A stretch of 64,000 bases of DNA from Isoperla grammatica (GCA_945910005.1 OX246737.1:84723414-84787413), one strand, 5' to 3'. Positions 10,510 to 21,524 are shown, counted from the stretch's first letter. The notes: generated by a model not told the origin, from the sequence alone. Numbers and translations are program-made.

Positions 10510-10892
10510 TTAAAATTTCTTCTTGTTTTTACCTTTCTTTGCAAACTGAGATGCCCTGTCAGCAGAGCTTAAAGCTAGTGACTCGGTGTCTTGGTCCATC
10601 AGCTCATCACTGACCATGTCATCTTCAAGTGATGAATAGTATGGACTACCGCCTACATTCTGCCAAAAGGATCCGTCAATGGGAGCTTGTGGGGTCCTTT
10701 TCAGACGCCTAGATTTGGATTTGCCTTTGATATCCTGTTCGGGGTTTGGTTTAATGCACTCTGGTGCGGGTTTAGTTTGTTTGTGGTTTCTTTGATCAGT
10801 CTCATTCGTCAAATCAGGCGTTTCTTTTTGTCTTATGATCGATATCAGTTCCTCGATTTGGTTACGCTGTTCCTTCATTTCCTCAGCTTGTT
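10510..10892 (-). pseudogene. C-terminal part of a LINE ORF1-like protein
   Basis: A 122-residue minus-strand frame is rich in Gln, Lys, Asp and Ser, with an N-terminal QIEELISIIRQ helix-like segment, a basic KGKSKSRRLKR patch and a basic C-terminus GKNKKK. No zinc knuckle is visible. Its position just upstream of an ORF2 start, with the same strand, suggests the end of ORF1 of the jockey-like element. Its 5' part is interrupted by the SINE-like repeat at 10893. The assignment rests mainly on position. Confidence 0.45.
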
Positions 10893-11362
10893 GAGTTTGA
10901 GTTTATTGGGTTTAAGGGCGCTTCAACCAGTTAGGTCATTTTGCGCCACCAAGATAATGTAACTCGTTACTTATTGTTTTATTGCATGATTGATTAATGG
11001 GGCTTAACGTCTAATATTTATGCAACGATGGCTAATCGAGACGATGAGCGGGTGATAATGAAGATGAGAAAGATGATAATGAAGAATAAAGCCACATCCG
11101 AATCAGATCCATTGTACGTCGCGTGAGTCGTCATACGGGAGTCCAGCAAGGGAGGGCAGGGCCAAGTGGGAGGAGAAATATTCAATGGGACAGTGGGGGG
11201 GAAAGGGGATTGGGGTGTGGACTGCACTTCGTCTGACTTCTCCTCCTCGACCAGTCCGGCTTGGGTGGCCCTACCAGAAGACGCTTCCGCCGGCATAGCT
11301 CTCGGGATCAACAAAGCACGCAAACCTGCCCACCACGATAAGGTGGCAGTCCCTGGGCAGGC
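10893..11362 (+). mobile_element. SINE-like repeat, copy 2 (near full length)
   Basis: Carries block B, block A, the GATAATGAAG stretch, a G-rich central segment and a distal block (GACTTCTCCTCCTCGACC, then GCCGGCATAGCTCTCGGG), ending ...CCTGGGCAGG. The last 40 bases form a stem (CCTGCCCA pairing with TGGGCAGG). It has no poly-A tail. It interrupts the ORF1-like sequence on the other strand. The 101-residue minus ORF across it recurs in every copy because the repeats share sequence. Confidence 0.8.
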
Positions 11363-11626
11363 TGACTGTATTAGTATGGCAAAACAACCAGATTAGAACC
11401 AATCGTATTGACCATCTAGTACGACATCACATAAAGCACATGAGAAAATGCGTTTGATGACTTTTGGTAAGTGGCGTGTGTTCGTTTAAGATTTTCTACT
11501 TTGTGGTCATGCCTACTACTTGACACGGCAGTCGGTGTAGGTCTTATCTTGATGGCTCAGATGGCATCAAGTTGAGATGTAGTTGAGGAAATTTTGGTTT
11601 TTCGTGGACATGGGTATGGTCTAGTT
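11363..11626. other. Unassigned sequence between repeat and hAT element
   Basis: No ORF or repeat that I can name. It may be the 5' part of the interrupted LINE, but I see no motif to support this. Confidence 0.3.
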
Positions 11627-14038
11627 CAGGCATGGGCAAACTACGACCCGCGGAGCCTTTTCGAACGGCCCGCCATCATTTTACTTTTTATTAGAAATTA
11701 CGGCCCTCCCGCCTACGTGACAACGTATTTCCGAACCTGCTAGTCCGCCCCTGCTCACGCCACTTGCCGGCATAATAGTCGGTCCCATTGTGAGCTGAAG
11801 GTCAGCTCCAAACCCTTACCATCCTAACACCAAATACAAAATGCATGTTTCCATTCATTCCGTTGGCATCACGGCATTTGCAGTGCATTGGCCTGGCCTA
11901 CTTCCGTCCCAAGCTAACCATTCAGCACGTTTGTGCAGTCCAGTCAGTGTTCAGGGTTGCAACCACTGAGAGGGTGCAGGTGGTTTGTGTGTCCAGTCCA
12001 GTGTGTACGAGAGTAATAATTGAAGTGTTACTTTTAAGTTTGTAGTTGTGACTCGTATTTTAGTATAAGATGAGTGCATCAAAAGTTAGAAAAGTAGATC
12101 GTGAGTGTCGGGTTTTTAATCATGACTGGTCAGTTAAATACTTTTTTACCGACGTCGGTTCCAAAGCGATTTGTTTAGTTTGTAAGAAAAGTGTTTCAGT
12201 TTTCAAAGAGTATAACCTAAGTAGGCATTTCAATTTGAAGCATGCAGACAAGTTCAGCAACTTATCGGTCGATCAAAAACTTATAAAAGCTAACGAACTT
12301 GTAAGTCAATTAAAAAAACAACAAAACGTATCTTCAAAACAAAGCTCTGACCAAGAGTCTGCAACAAAGGCTAGTTTTGTAATAGCCCATAACATTGCGA
12401 AATATAACAAATCATTCTCAGAGGGAGAGTTTTTGAAAGAATGTTTTGTAGAAGTCTCGAATTTGGTTTGTCCAGACAAAAAGAAGCAGTTCGAAAACAT
12501 AAGTTTGTCCCGCAGAACCATCACTCGTCGTATTGAAGATATCGATACTAACTTGATTGGCCAACTAAAGTGTAAAGTAAAAAACTTTACATATTTTTCA
12601 TTGGCGTTGGATGAAAGTACAGATGTATATTACACCACTCAACTTTTAATTTTTGTGAGAGGTATCAACGATCAGTTTGAAATCATAGAAGAGTTGGCCT
12701 CCATGCAATCTATGAAAGATACCACAACGGGAGCCGACCTATTTGATGAAGTTGGCAATTATATTGATAAGCTCATGCTGCCATGGAGTTATCTCGTTAA
12801 CGTTACGACCGACGGCTCCCCAAATCTAACAGGAAAAAATGTTAGATTATTGAAAAGAATTGACGATAAAGTTAAAGAGATTAATGGTAATCATGAAATA
12901 ATATTCCTACAATGCATTAAGAAGTGTTGTGTAAACGTGTACTGAACATGCAACACGTTGTGAACCCTGTTACTCGAATTGTAAATTTTATTAGAGCCAG
13001 GGGTCTTAATCACCGTGAATTTATTTCATTATTAAAAGACATGGATGCGGAGCACACAGACGTGTTGTATCACTCGACTGTGCGTGCGTTGGTTGAGTTT
13101 GGGGAAAGTGCTGAAAAGGGTGGGGAACTTAAAAATGAGATCATTCTTTTCCTTGAAATGAAAGAAAAAGATATCGAGTTCTCAGAACTAAAAGATGCAA
13201 AATGGTTGAATGACCTTGCATTTACATTAGATGTGATGACGCATTTAAATGATCTAAATGTAAAACTGCAATGCAAGGGTATTTTTGTGCCGGATATGTA
13301 TACAAATGTGAAGGCATTTAAAATCAAGTTGCTATTGTTTTCAAGAAATTTAAAGCAAAATGTATTCGTCCACTTCCCTACACTTGAACAACGGCGCAAT
13401 ACTGTGTCTGTTGAACAGGCCAAAATGTACAGTGTGAAGCTGAGTGAATTACATGCTGAATTTACGCATCGGTTTGCCGATTTCAAAAAGATTGAAACAG
13501 AACTAAAACTGGTGTCTTCTCCCTTCACGTTTGACATTGAAGAAGCTCCTGCTAAATTACAATCGACCAACAAACTGACAATATCCTAAAAGACATGTAC
13601 AACTCTGTAGAACTGGACAAATTCTACTCGGCGTTAAATGAAACTAAATTCCGATAAATAAGGGACATGGCAAAAAAAGTGTTGGTTTTGTTTGGCTCCA
13701 CGTACGTGTGCGAACAGACATTTTCAATCATGAAAATCAACAAGTCACAACACCGATCAAGATTGACTGATCAACACTTGTCATCTGTGCTGCAGATATC
13801 GACGTCCACGTTTGCGCCCGAATTTGACACTTTGGTGAAAAACATAAATCAGCTGCACATGTCACATTGAAAATACAACATCGGTAAGCTAATTCTGTAC
13901 TAACCCCCCTTATTAACCCTGTATTATTATTAACCCCCCTGCTATTTTCGCCTTAAGTCCCTTGTTCCCTAGGTCCGGCCCGTTATGATATAACTTTATA
14001 TCATGTGGCCCTTGGCTCAAAATGTTTGCCCACCCCTG
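11627..14038 (+). mobile_element. Complete hAT transposon (2412 bp)
   Basis: Termini CAGGCATGGGCAAAC and, inverted, CAGGGGTGGGCAAAC are flanked by the perfect 8-bp duplication GTCTAGTT at 11619-11626 and 14039-14046. CAGNNNTGGGCAAAC ends are typical of one hAT lineage. The interior holds a transposase gene split into three frames. Both ends and the duplication are preserved, so the limits are exact. Confidence 0.92.
12070..13870 (+). pseudogene. hAT transposase (GTF2IRD2/SCAND3-like), broken
   Basis: The N-terminal 290 residues (12070-12945) carry a BED finger (CLVCKKSV, then HFNLKH), a DDE-like first segment SLALDEST (about 12600) and VTTDGSPNLTGK (about 12805). The conserved region after FLQCI has lost a few codons near 12915, and the frame shifts to 12924-13589 (NFIRARG, then a degraded segment where the RW motif should be). 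A second shift and a stop near 13655 lead to the C-terminal dimerisation part at 13667-13870 (YVCEQTFSIMK). The protein would have been about 600 residues. Two frameshifts and a stop make it non-functional. Confidence 0.85.
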
Positions 14039-14046
14039 GTCTAGTT

Positions 14047-15380
14047 GGTTTGATTCTCTGTGCAGCGTCTATAGGGATGGAACGGTTAAACGTGTAGGTG
14101 GGTTAGAGGTTATTTGGCAATTGTTCCAAGTAAATACAATAATAAGAATATCACAAAAATGTTCTTTGAGATCTGTTAAATTGTATTGTTTACTTTCAAG
14201 AAGGGGGAGGATCTACATCAGGAAGAATGAAAACTCTCCAGTCATCCTGGTTCACTCGACGACTGACATTCCGGCAGCCTAGTAATGTATCCATAGACTA
14301 TCTTATTCTAATATAATATATTTTCAAGTCAAAATGGCATAATACATCAATAGTAATACACGGCAAAAAAGCAATGTATATAGCTCTATAATAGATTTGA
14401 AATCACATTATTCCTCTGATACCTTAACAGGTACTGCACTAAAAATCTTGCATGTCAATATACAAGGGATCAATGCACACTTTGACAACTTTAAGTGTTC
14501 GTTCACCTCTTACTGCAATGTGTACCTAGGCACTCAAGTTGGTATATAGAACACATATTCAATAGCAGTTTCACCGAAAATGATTCGAGTTCCACGTAAT
14601 TAGTGGTTAAATGTTTTATGAATTGTATGCAGCCCGCTGAACGTTGTACGTTTGACAATACCGTACCCCCGAGTGTCGTGTGACCTTGTTTCACGCATCT
14701 GGAGGGTTGGGCCAAAAGTATCCGGCCAAGCGCATGTGTATAGTCGTTACAAAATTTGCCGTCCACTACAAAATATGAAACAGTTTTATTCTTTACATTA
14801 TAGTAATACATAATTTGGCAGGTCAAATAGAAATTAACATAAATACGTCAAATAGTACATTTTACGTCGTAGTCTAATGTAACGACATACATGTCACAAG
14901 AAGAATTTTCACCAAGATGTATCAAACAAACGTAAGTTTGTGAAATTTTACTTGAGGTCTTTGTGAAAACCTGTTCGGCGCAAGTAACTTTATTTCTTAA
15001 TTTGACAAAACTATTTAATTATATTCCTCATCTTGACAAATACTATTATCATTTCACAAATTGAAGAGATATGAACACATTTTCAGTGAGTTGTTACAAA
15101 TCTTGTATCTATCTATCCCTTGACCACGCGCCTTCTGCGCCACTTTCTTTGAACAAAGTATCTCACCAGACAACGTGCGCTCCCTCTCTTGCTGTCTTCA
15201 GCCAACCACGAATCTTACGTACCATCCCTCCTTCCCATGCTCGCTGGAGACACAGCACAGCGTTGTAATTTTTTATAGCTACAGAACTATGACGTAGAAG
15301 TCCTACCTCGAACAGCAAGTTGCGCGAATAAACAAAGGACACCTGATGGTATAGGCCCCGAGATATACACCTAAACATGG
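14047..15380. other. Mostly non-coding; one LINE endonuclease start at 14404-14520
   Basis: A short plus-strand segment reads LKILHVNIQGINAHFDNF, the usual start of an APE endonuclease in LINE ORF2, then loses similarity near 14520. The rest is AT-rich with no supported gene. Confidence 0.4.
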
Positions 15381-15525
15381 ATATAGTCATAAAGAGCGCC
15401 ATAGAAATCGCGGAGTGAGGGCTCGAGGATCGCTGTTGCTACCGAATAACATTTCAAGTTCGGAAGGTTTGAAAAAAAATGTATTGTATAAAATGAACCA
15501 GGATGATGTATTCGAAGCTCTAAGA

Positions 15526-15832
15526 TTTGATTATTTGGGCTTAACGTCTCATATTTTTGCAACGAGGCTAATCGAGACAATGAGTGGGTGATATATGAAG
15601 ATGAAATAGGGGGCTGTTTGGAGGAAAGGGGCAAATAGGAGGGCGGGGTGGACAGGGGAAGGGGGAGGAAAGGGGATTGGGGTGTGGACTGCACTTCGTC
15701 TGACTTCTCCTCCTCGACCAGTCCGGCTAGGGTGGCCCTACCAGAAGCATACGCTTCCGCCGGCATAGCTCTCGGGATCAACATAGCACGCAAACCTGCC
15801 CACCACGATAAGGTAGCAGTCCCTGGGCAGGA
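15526..15832 (+). mobile_element. SINE-like repeat, copy 3, with 13-bp target duplication
   Basis: The repeat lies between perfect 13-bp duplications CGAAGCTCTAAGA at 15513-15525 and 15833-15845. It starts inside a GATT-type head, contains a diverged block A and a complete distal block, and ends at GGGCAGG. It splits a coding segment whose codons resume exactly after the duplication. Duplication length and lack of inverted ends indicate target-primed insertion. Confidence 0.88.
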
Positions 15833-16156
15833 CGAAGCTCTAAGAAATTATTCGCTTATCATAACATTTGGCAACCGCCAGTATGAAAAAATAGGTAATG
15901 AGATGTTCCAGCGAAAGAACATCGCAAACAACATCCGAGAACTAGGGAGGCTGGTTATAGAAGTGCGTGAAGTTTCAAATATAAAAACACTTCAAGAATG
16001 CATACATCCCACTCGGTACTCAGCAGTCCTTCAAGCGGTGAAACAAATGGCTAAATTTAACGAAGATACCCACACGAACGAGATTCCATCCCTAGCGTTA
16101 AAGGTAGGGATTAATTTTAAAAATGTGCGCAGATGCTCAAATCGACCTTCATTATA

Positions 16157-16161
<5 letters not shown>

Positions 16162-16198
<37 letters not shown>
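16162..16198. repeat. (GATT)n microsatellite
   Basis: About nine GATT units. The SINE-like family in this window starts with GATT repeats, so this may be the remaining head of a lost copy. It breaks the decayed recombinase-like frame. Confidence 0.85.
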
Positions 16199-16199
<1 letters not shown>

Positions 16200-16861
16200 T
16201 CAAGAAAATGAAGCGGGAAAAGAAATGATTTGACCCTTCTTGAGGTAAATTGGAAAACGGACATTTCATCAAGTGCCCTGGGAACATTATACAAAAGAAA
16301 ATTTAACAAGTCTGCACATTGACCGCTTGCAAAGGACATCACCACAATGAACACGTTCCTCGTTGCCAGAGGAAAAGAATTTAAAATTAAAAACCTCATG
16401 TCGATGCCTCAATTGTCTTAGGTGACATTATGCCACTTTATTTCCTTCAATAGAAGTCGTGTGGGTGAGGTAGAACGGATGACCGTAGAATCATATAATT
16501 CCATTGATGATTCTCCCCCACAAGAAGAGGTTTTAAAAAGTCTTTCCAAGACGGAAAAACTACTTAAAAAATCTCTTAGGCCCGGTTGTACGATCTGGGG
16601 ATAAAGGTCGTAGATACGAATCCCCCGGATAGCTCATCCCAGGTATAACTTTCATGTAGCGTTGTACGACCACAATGTATGCGGAGGATAGGTATCCTCG
16701 GGATAACTCCAAGTTGGTGATGTGTTTTCAAACGTTGGCATTAAATCCGGTTACTTTTCAGCTGTAAACGTGTTCACCCTTTGTACAGCTGTTGATGTCA
16801 AAGGTGTCATAATGACATTTATTTTACCGTGTATTTTTATTTCGGTGCGTCCACAGCAGCA

Positions 16862-17008
16862 ATGAAGAAAACCGAGTGCTCAAAAGTTTTAAATAAACGT
16901 GCTACAAATTATTCTTTAGAAGAATGTTGGCCTTTAGTTAATTTAGCTACGAAATACAACCATGTAGTCGAATCTAAGAAGACAGATTCCACTACATGGC
17001 AAGAAAAG
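16862..17008 (+). pseudogene. Harbinger Myb/SANT-like protein, exon 1
   Basis: The ATG at 16862 opens a 49-residue exon with NYSLEECWPLVNLATKYNHVVESK, the first helix region of Myb/SANT-like DNA-binding proteins, ending EK at a GTAGGT donor (17009), phase 0. In Harbinger elements this protein helps the transposase reach the nucleus and bind termini. This exon is intact; exon 2 is not. Confidence 0.65.
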
Positions 17009-18122
17009 GTAGGTTATGAATCATTGTATTCACTTACGGATAGGCCTAGGCCTCGTCGTCTCTCCTAACCTTGCCTACGTCGGATAATAACAATATGCAA
17101 GGGCTGCCTAGGCCTAGGCCTAGTATTTGTAATTTGTAGGAAAGCCATTCTCTTTCCTCGCACTAAAGTCTGGGCCTAGCCCTGAAGAGCTAGCCTAGGC
17201 TGGGCCTATCAGGCTAGAGCCCACGCCACTGTAGATTGCAAGGAACTAAATGACAACCCTAGAGTAGGCGATTAGGCCTATGGATTATGCCAGTACACTT
17301 TACCTACTTTACAGCCAAAGCACAGTTATCTGCAATGCAAGGCTATTTCAGAATGTTTTTATATGCCTGGGCCTGGCCTACATGATTTGGGTTAAAAATT
17401 GAATTGTTGGCTGAATGCTAGCCTATGACATGATGTGTATACCATGTTATTTATTTATAGTCAAATACAATACTTTTAATTAACTAGGTACTTCAATGAA
17501 ATTGAAATTTGTGTGTGAATCACACATAGTGTTTGTATGGGTAGTCACACTTAAATGCAGTATGTAAGCAGCTGGTAAGATGAACATTATGTTTGTGCTT
17601 ACGTTTGTGCTTGGGTTGTTGTTTGGTATGAAACTTGGCTGGCACAATCGCTCTCCTACAGACTTATAATACCTAGTTAGTTTTAGGAACATACTGACGA
17701 CAAAGATTCAGTATTCATTAATCAGTTTCTCAGCTATGATCATTTATATGAACACAGATGTGCAGTGCAGAATACGTGACATGAAACAACTACCCATTTT
17801 GAATATTAGATACCTTTTTTGTCCTACACAAAACAATCAAAAATACGATTCTTATTTTCATTAATTCAACTGTTACTTAATCAAATTTATTACTGAGTGG
17901 GATACATTATAAATAAATGAAATAAATGTTGCTACTAGTATTAAATAATAAGAACCATATTATTAAGACTGACCTGAACCAAGGTCTACTTGATCTCCGC
18001 CCAACGGAGGCTCGTCGAACTACCAACTTAGGTCATCGCAGTCCGTTCCACAATGTCAAAAATCACATGTTATTCAAATGGGAGAAACGTACCTTCATTG
18101 CTGTTGTTTGGTAATATTTCAG
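17009..18122 (+). other. Intron of the Harbinger gene, rich in TAGGCCTA words
   Basis: The 1.1-kb intron contains many CCTAGGCC and TAGGCCTA words (17040-17290) and, at 17981-18021, one arm of the palindromic repeat also found at 25492-25539 and 56176-56253. No other gene is visible. Confidence 0.5.
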
Positions 18123-18378
18123 AACGCAGCATGGCAAGAAATTGCGGCAAAACTTAACTGCGGGTCCACAATGGCACGGACGGGTGATCAGTTGCGAAGC
18201 AAGTTAGATTAGCTCAAAAAAGAAACACGAAAGTATGTCACAAAAGAAAGAATGGCTACAGGAGGGTCCCCCTCCTAATGGGTGGAAACAAAGCACTATC
18301 CTTTGTATGAGAAAATAAAGGAATTGATCAGACTCTCAACCGAAGGGCTACCAAGTCAATTCCACAGTGACAATTTAG
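18123..18378 (+). pseudogene. Harbinger Myb/SANT-like protein, exon 2 (with stops)
   Basis: After the TTTCAG acceptor (18122) the frame continues from exon 1 as NAAWQEIAAKLNC and DQLRSKLD, the second half of the SANT-like domain, then LKKETRKYV and TGGSPS. Two in-frame stops (after KLD and after GGSPS) interrupt it. A GTGAGT-like donor follows at about 18379. Confidence 0.65.
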
Positions 18379-18479
18379 GTGAGTGCACTAGGACACATGT
18401 TTATAAATAAATATAGGCCTAATCACATGTAACAGCTAAATGACCTAGTCTACTAAATTAATTGATTCAATTCATCTCA

Positions 18480-18856
18480 CTTTTCTACATCTTTTCGTCG
18501 TTAGATCCCACGATCTGTCGGGACATTTCGGACTTGACCGCACAAACGCCAAAATCAAGGAACAGTACTGGTTCCCCAGCATGCGGAGATATGTAAAGCA
18601 CCATATCTCCCATTGTTTTGAGTGTTTAGTAAACAAGGTTCCCGCGGGCAAGCAACCTGGGCTTCTCAACCCTATAGTTCCAGGTAAGAGACCATTCGAA
18701 GTGGTCAATGCAGATCATTTGGGACCGTTTGTCACTAGCACCAAGCAAAATCAGTATATTCTCGTTCTTATCGACAATTTAATCAAATTTGTTCTGCTAT
18801 ATGCCGTGAAGGACGTTTCGACGCAGAATGTTGTGAGGTGCTTAGAAAGATTCACT
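18480..18856 (+). pseudogene. Ty3/gypsy-like pol: integrase zinc finger and core start
   Basis: The frame encodes the H2C2 integrase zinc-binding module (HFGLDRTNAKIKEQYWFP, then HISHCFECL with the CxxC pair) followed by the start of the rve catalytic core with the first Asp in NADHLGPF and YILVLIDNL. Integrase joins the DNA copy to the host. The gene is cut at 18857 by a LINE insertion and resumes at 20660. Reverse transcriptase and RNase H, expected upstream, are absent because other elements occupy that DNA. Confidence 0.8.
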
Positions 18857-18867
18857 AATGTAAGAGG

Positions 18868-20580
18868 CTAGAAGCAGCCATATCAAGAACTAAAGCTGGG
18901 AAGGCAGCCGGCCCTGATGGAATCCACCCCGAATTCCTGAAGGCCTGTGGGAAGAACACCAAAAGGTGGCTCTGTAAGTTTTACAGCGACATTTTGTTAT
19001 CTGGAAGTTACCCCAGGGAATTCAGGAAATCGAAGATCCTAGCAATTCTCAAGCCTGGCAAACCAGCTGACATAGCGGAAAGCTATCGCCCAATCGCACT
19101 CTTGAGCAGTTGCTACAAGGTTCTGGAACGGCTTATCTATAACAGAATTGAGCATGCAGTAAACGAAGTCATCCCCGTAGAGCAGGCCGGATTTCGCCAA
19201 GGACGCAGCTGCACAGACCAAGTCATGTCCTTAACAACACACATTGAAGCTGGTTTTGAGAAAAAGCTTAAAACAGCTGCAGTATTTGTGGACCTAACTG
19301 CGGCGTACGATACAGTGTGGCGCACGGGCCTAATCTACAAACTCCTCAAAGTTGTGCCCTGCAAAAGAATAAGCAGACTCATCAATAATATGCTGAGTAA
19401 TCGCACCTTTGAAGTCTTCATGGACGAGGCTAAAAGTAAGCAGAGACAACTCAATAACGGGTTACCACAAGGATCCGTTCTCGCCCCGTTGATGTTCAAC
19501 CTCTATATACACGACATGCCGGAGACAAAGTCTAGAAAGTTCCAGTATGCAGACGACCTAGCCTTGACCTTCCAGCACAAGGACATGCACGTTGCTGAAG
19601 AAGTTCTTACACAAGACCTTGAAGGCCTGAGTGCTTACTTCAAAAATTGGAGACTCACTCCCAGCCTCAGTAAGACGGAGTCAGCATGGTTTCATCTGAA
19701 CAACAAAATAGCCCACGTCCCGCTTCAAGTAGTTTTCAATGGTGCTGTACTGCAACATATCTTTCATCCAAAGTATCTCGGAATAACGCTGGACAGATCT
19801 CTCACGTTTAAACAGCATCTGCATAACTGCGCAGCCAAGCTTAAAACAAGAAATAACCTACTTCACAAACTTGCTTCGACTACATGGGGAGCCTCGCCTG
19901 CTACATTGCGCACTGCTGCCCTTGGCCTGGTGTACTCGTCAGCAGAGTACTGTGCACCGGTCTGGCTGGAAAGCACGCATACTCGGATTATAGATACCCA
20001 GCTCAATATTACAATGCGGACGATTTCCGGAACACTCAGATCAACGCCGACCCAATGGCTACCTGTCCTGAGCAATATCACCCCACCATCATTAAGGCGC
20101 TCAAAAGCGCTGCTCAGAGAATACGACAAAATATGCAAAAAACACAATTTGCCTATTCATGAAGATGCTGCCATAATGTACCGCGGCCGCTTGAAGTCGC
20201 GGAATCCATCTTTGAGACAAGCTGCCAAACTTCAAGAATCTAACTTTGACAGTGCTATGGTGTGGAAAAGAATGTGGTCGGAATTTGCACCAAACTCGCC
20301 AATTGTAGACCCAACGACTCCCGTTCCAGGCTTTGATCTTCCTAGACACCTGTGGACCAGACTAAACCGCATCAGAACCAATCATGGCCGGTGCGCAGAC
20401 TCCCTGTTCAAATGGGGCGCGATCCCATCCAGCGCCTGTGACTGTGGCGAACCTCGCCAGACCATCAACCACATTGTGAGGGATTGCCGCCTGCGCTCTT
20501 TCCAGGGGGATTGGTCTGAGATCCACAGAGCGACACCTGACGCGCTGGCCTGGTTGGCCGGCTTAGATTTATGTTTATGA
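18868..20580 (+). CDS. LINE reverse transcriptase, open frame, 5'-truncated
   Basis: The frame is open from the 5' junction to TGA at 20578-20580 (about 570 residues). Motifs: GKAAGPDGIHPEF, SYRPIALLS, EQAGFRQGRSCTDQ, FVDLTAAYDTVW, GLPQGSVLAPLMF, the catalytic FQYADDLAL near 19545, and a C-terminal Cys/His motif CDCGEPRQTINHIVRDC. The PVWL and Cys/His tail style fits jockey/I-like LINEs. The first Met-type start (18994) is not the real start, which was lost with the 5' end. No stop or frameshift, so the insertion is young relative to the gypsy copy that it splits. Confidence 0.88.
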   Translation, partial: LEAAISRTKAGKAAGPDGIHPEFLKACGKNTKRWLCKFYSDILLSGSYPREFRKSKILAILKPGKPADIAESYRPIALLSSCYKVLERLIYNRIEHAVNEVIPVEQAGFRQGRSCTDQVMSLTTHIEAGFEKKLKTAAVFVDLTAAYDTVWRTGLIYKLLKVVPCKRISRLINNMLSNRTFEVFMDEAKSKQRQLNNGLPQGSVLAPLMFNLYIHDMPETKSRKFQYADDLALTFQHKDMHVAEEVLTQDLEGLSAYFKNWRLTPSLSKTESAWFHLNNKIAHVPLQVVFNGAVLQHIFHPKYLGITLDRSLTFKQHLHNCAAKLKTRNNLLHKLASTTWGASPATLRTAALGLVYSSAEYCAPVWLESTHTRIIDTQLNITMRTISGTLRSTPTQWLPVLSNITPPSLRRSKALLREYDKICKKHNLPIHEDAAIMYRGRLKSRNPSLRQAAKLQESNFDSAMVWKRMWSEFAPNSPIVDPTTPVPGFDLPRHLWTRLNRIRTNHGRCADSLFKWGAIPSSACDCGEPRQTINHIVRDCRLRSFQGDWSEIHRATPDALAWLAGLDLCL

Positions 20581-20659
20581 TTTATATTTATGATAACTTT
20601 ATATGTATATTGTACTTTGTTGAATCTTAGCTGTTGCTTCCATACGATAAATAAATAAA
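18868..20659 (+). mobile_element. 5'-truncated LINE inserted in the gypsy integrase
   Basis: The insertion is bounded by the perfect 11-bp duplication AATGTAAGAGG at 18857-18867 and 20660-20670. It ends in an (ATAA)n-type A-rich tail. The 5' end starts inside the RT domain, the usual result of incomplete reverse transcription. Confidence 0.93.
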
Positions 20660-20670
20660 AATGTAAGAGG

Positions 20671-21522
20671 TTTGCCAGCACGGATTATTACCGACCGTGG
20701 GTCGTGTTTCACTGCTAAATCATTTGCCGATTACTGCCAGCTGAGAGGGATTACTAATACACTAAATGCGACACGCCACCCTAGGGCAAATGGGCAGGTG
20801 GAACGCGTAAACCGCACTGTATTCCCGGTAATCGCAACATCTATGACGAGCTCTAATGAACGCAGCTGGGACGCACACTTGGATATCTGCCAGAGAAACC
20901 TAACAATGCCTTTAACAAGACTACCGGAAAATCGGCGTTTGAATTGCTGCATGGTTACATACCCCGGTTCCATGATGGTCACTTGCAAGTCGTAACCAAT
21001 CCAGAGCCAAACAGTAGATGGAAACCGCCTGGAGAACTCAGATCAGAGATTGCAGATGCCGGAGAAAGAAAACGAGAACAAATGAAGGCAGCTTTTGACC
21101 AGAGGCACTACGAGGCACCCACATACGATGTAGGAGAGATAATGATGCGTCGAGTTCCTACTCACACGGGCGAGTCCACCAAACTTCAGCCGAAATACCG
21201 TGGTCTGTTGGTCGTGGTGAAACAACTTTCGAACGACACGTATCAGGTGACTCAATTGCAAGCCCCGGAACGTGGGAGATTCTACTCGACCGCCACCCAT
21301 GTATCCCTGATGAAGCCTTGGGGCAGTCGTTACCATCCAGACGAGGGTGATCCTGAGCTTGAAGAGACTGATGAATCAGAAGATGACACACCAGGCACCG
21401 CTGGTTTTCCTGGAGTAGGCATTTCAGTCGCAAACAACTCCCAGGTTGATCCCCCGGAGGTCTTAAAGAGAACGTCAAGGCAGCGAGTCCAACCACATCA
21501 TTTGAAAGATTATGTTTTGTAA
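20671..21522 (+). pseudogene. Ty3/gypsy-like integrase, second part, with frameshift
   Basis: The core resumes as IITDRGSCFTAKSF (second catalytic Asp), then ATRHPRANGQVERVNRT (third catalytic residue region, Glu of QVER). Near 20900 the frame shifts, and the correct reading continues in the 20944-21522 frame with LLHGYIPRF, AAFDQRHY, a chromodomain-free C-terminus (YRGLLVVVKQLSNDTYQV) and the end HLKDYVL. Acidic Glu/Asp-rich linker near 21340-21400. One frameshift makes it inactive. Confidence 0.8.
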
Positions 21523-21524
21523 AA

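Larger units (their letters stand above)
15388..16578 (+). pseudogene. Decayed recombinase-like gene of an uncharacterised metazoan family
   Basis: Pieces in order: RGSLLLPNNISSSEGLK and MNQDDVFEALR (15388-15525); then, after a SINE-like insertion, YSLIITFGNRQYEKIG, NNIRELGRLVIEVRE and EIPSLALKVG (15838-16160); then, after a GATT microsatellite, WKTDISSSALGTLYKRK in a broken frame; and finally FNRSRVGEVERMTVESY (16443-16490). I recall this order of motifs from a large family of uncharacterised invertebrate and fish proteins. The RxGE motif resembles the first catalytic Arg box of tyrosine recombinases, which is inference. Several frameshifts are present, and a Harbinger end cuts the gene at 16579. 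Confidence 0.5.
16579..18400 (+). mobile_element. PIF/Harbinger-type transposon, left part
   Basis: The left terminus GGCCCGGTTGTACGA follows TTA (16576-16578). GGCCCGGTT-type ends and 3-bp TWA targets are characteristic of PIF/Harbinger. Downstream lies a two-exon Myb/SANT-like gene, the usual second gene of these elements. No DDE transposase gene and no right terminus are visible before gypsy-like sequence starts near 18480, so the element is truncated. Confidence 0.65.
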
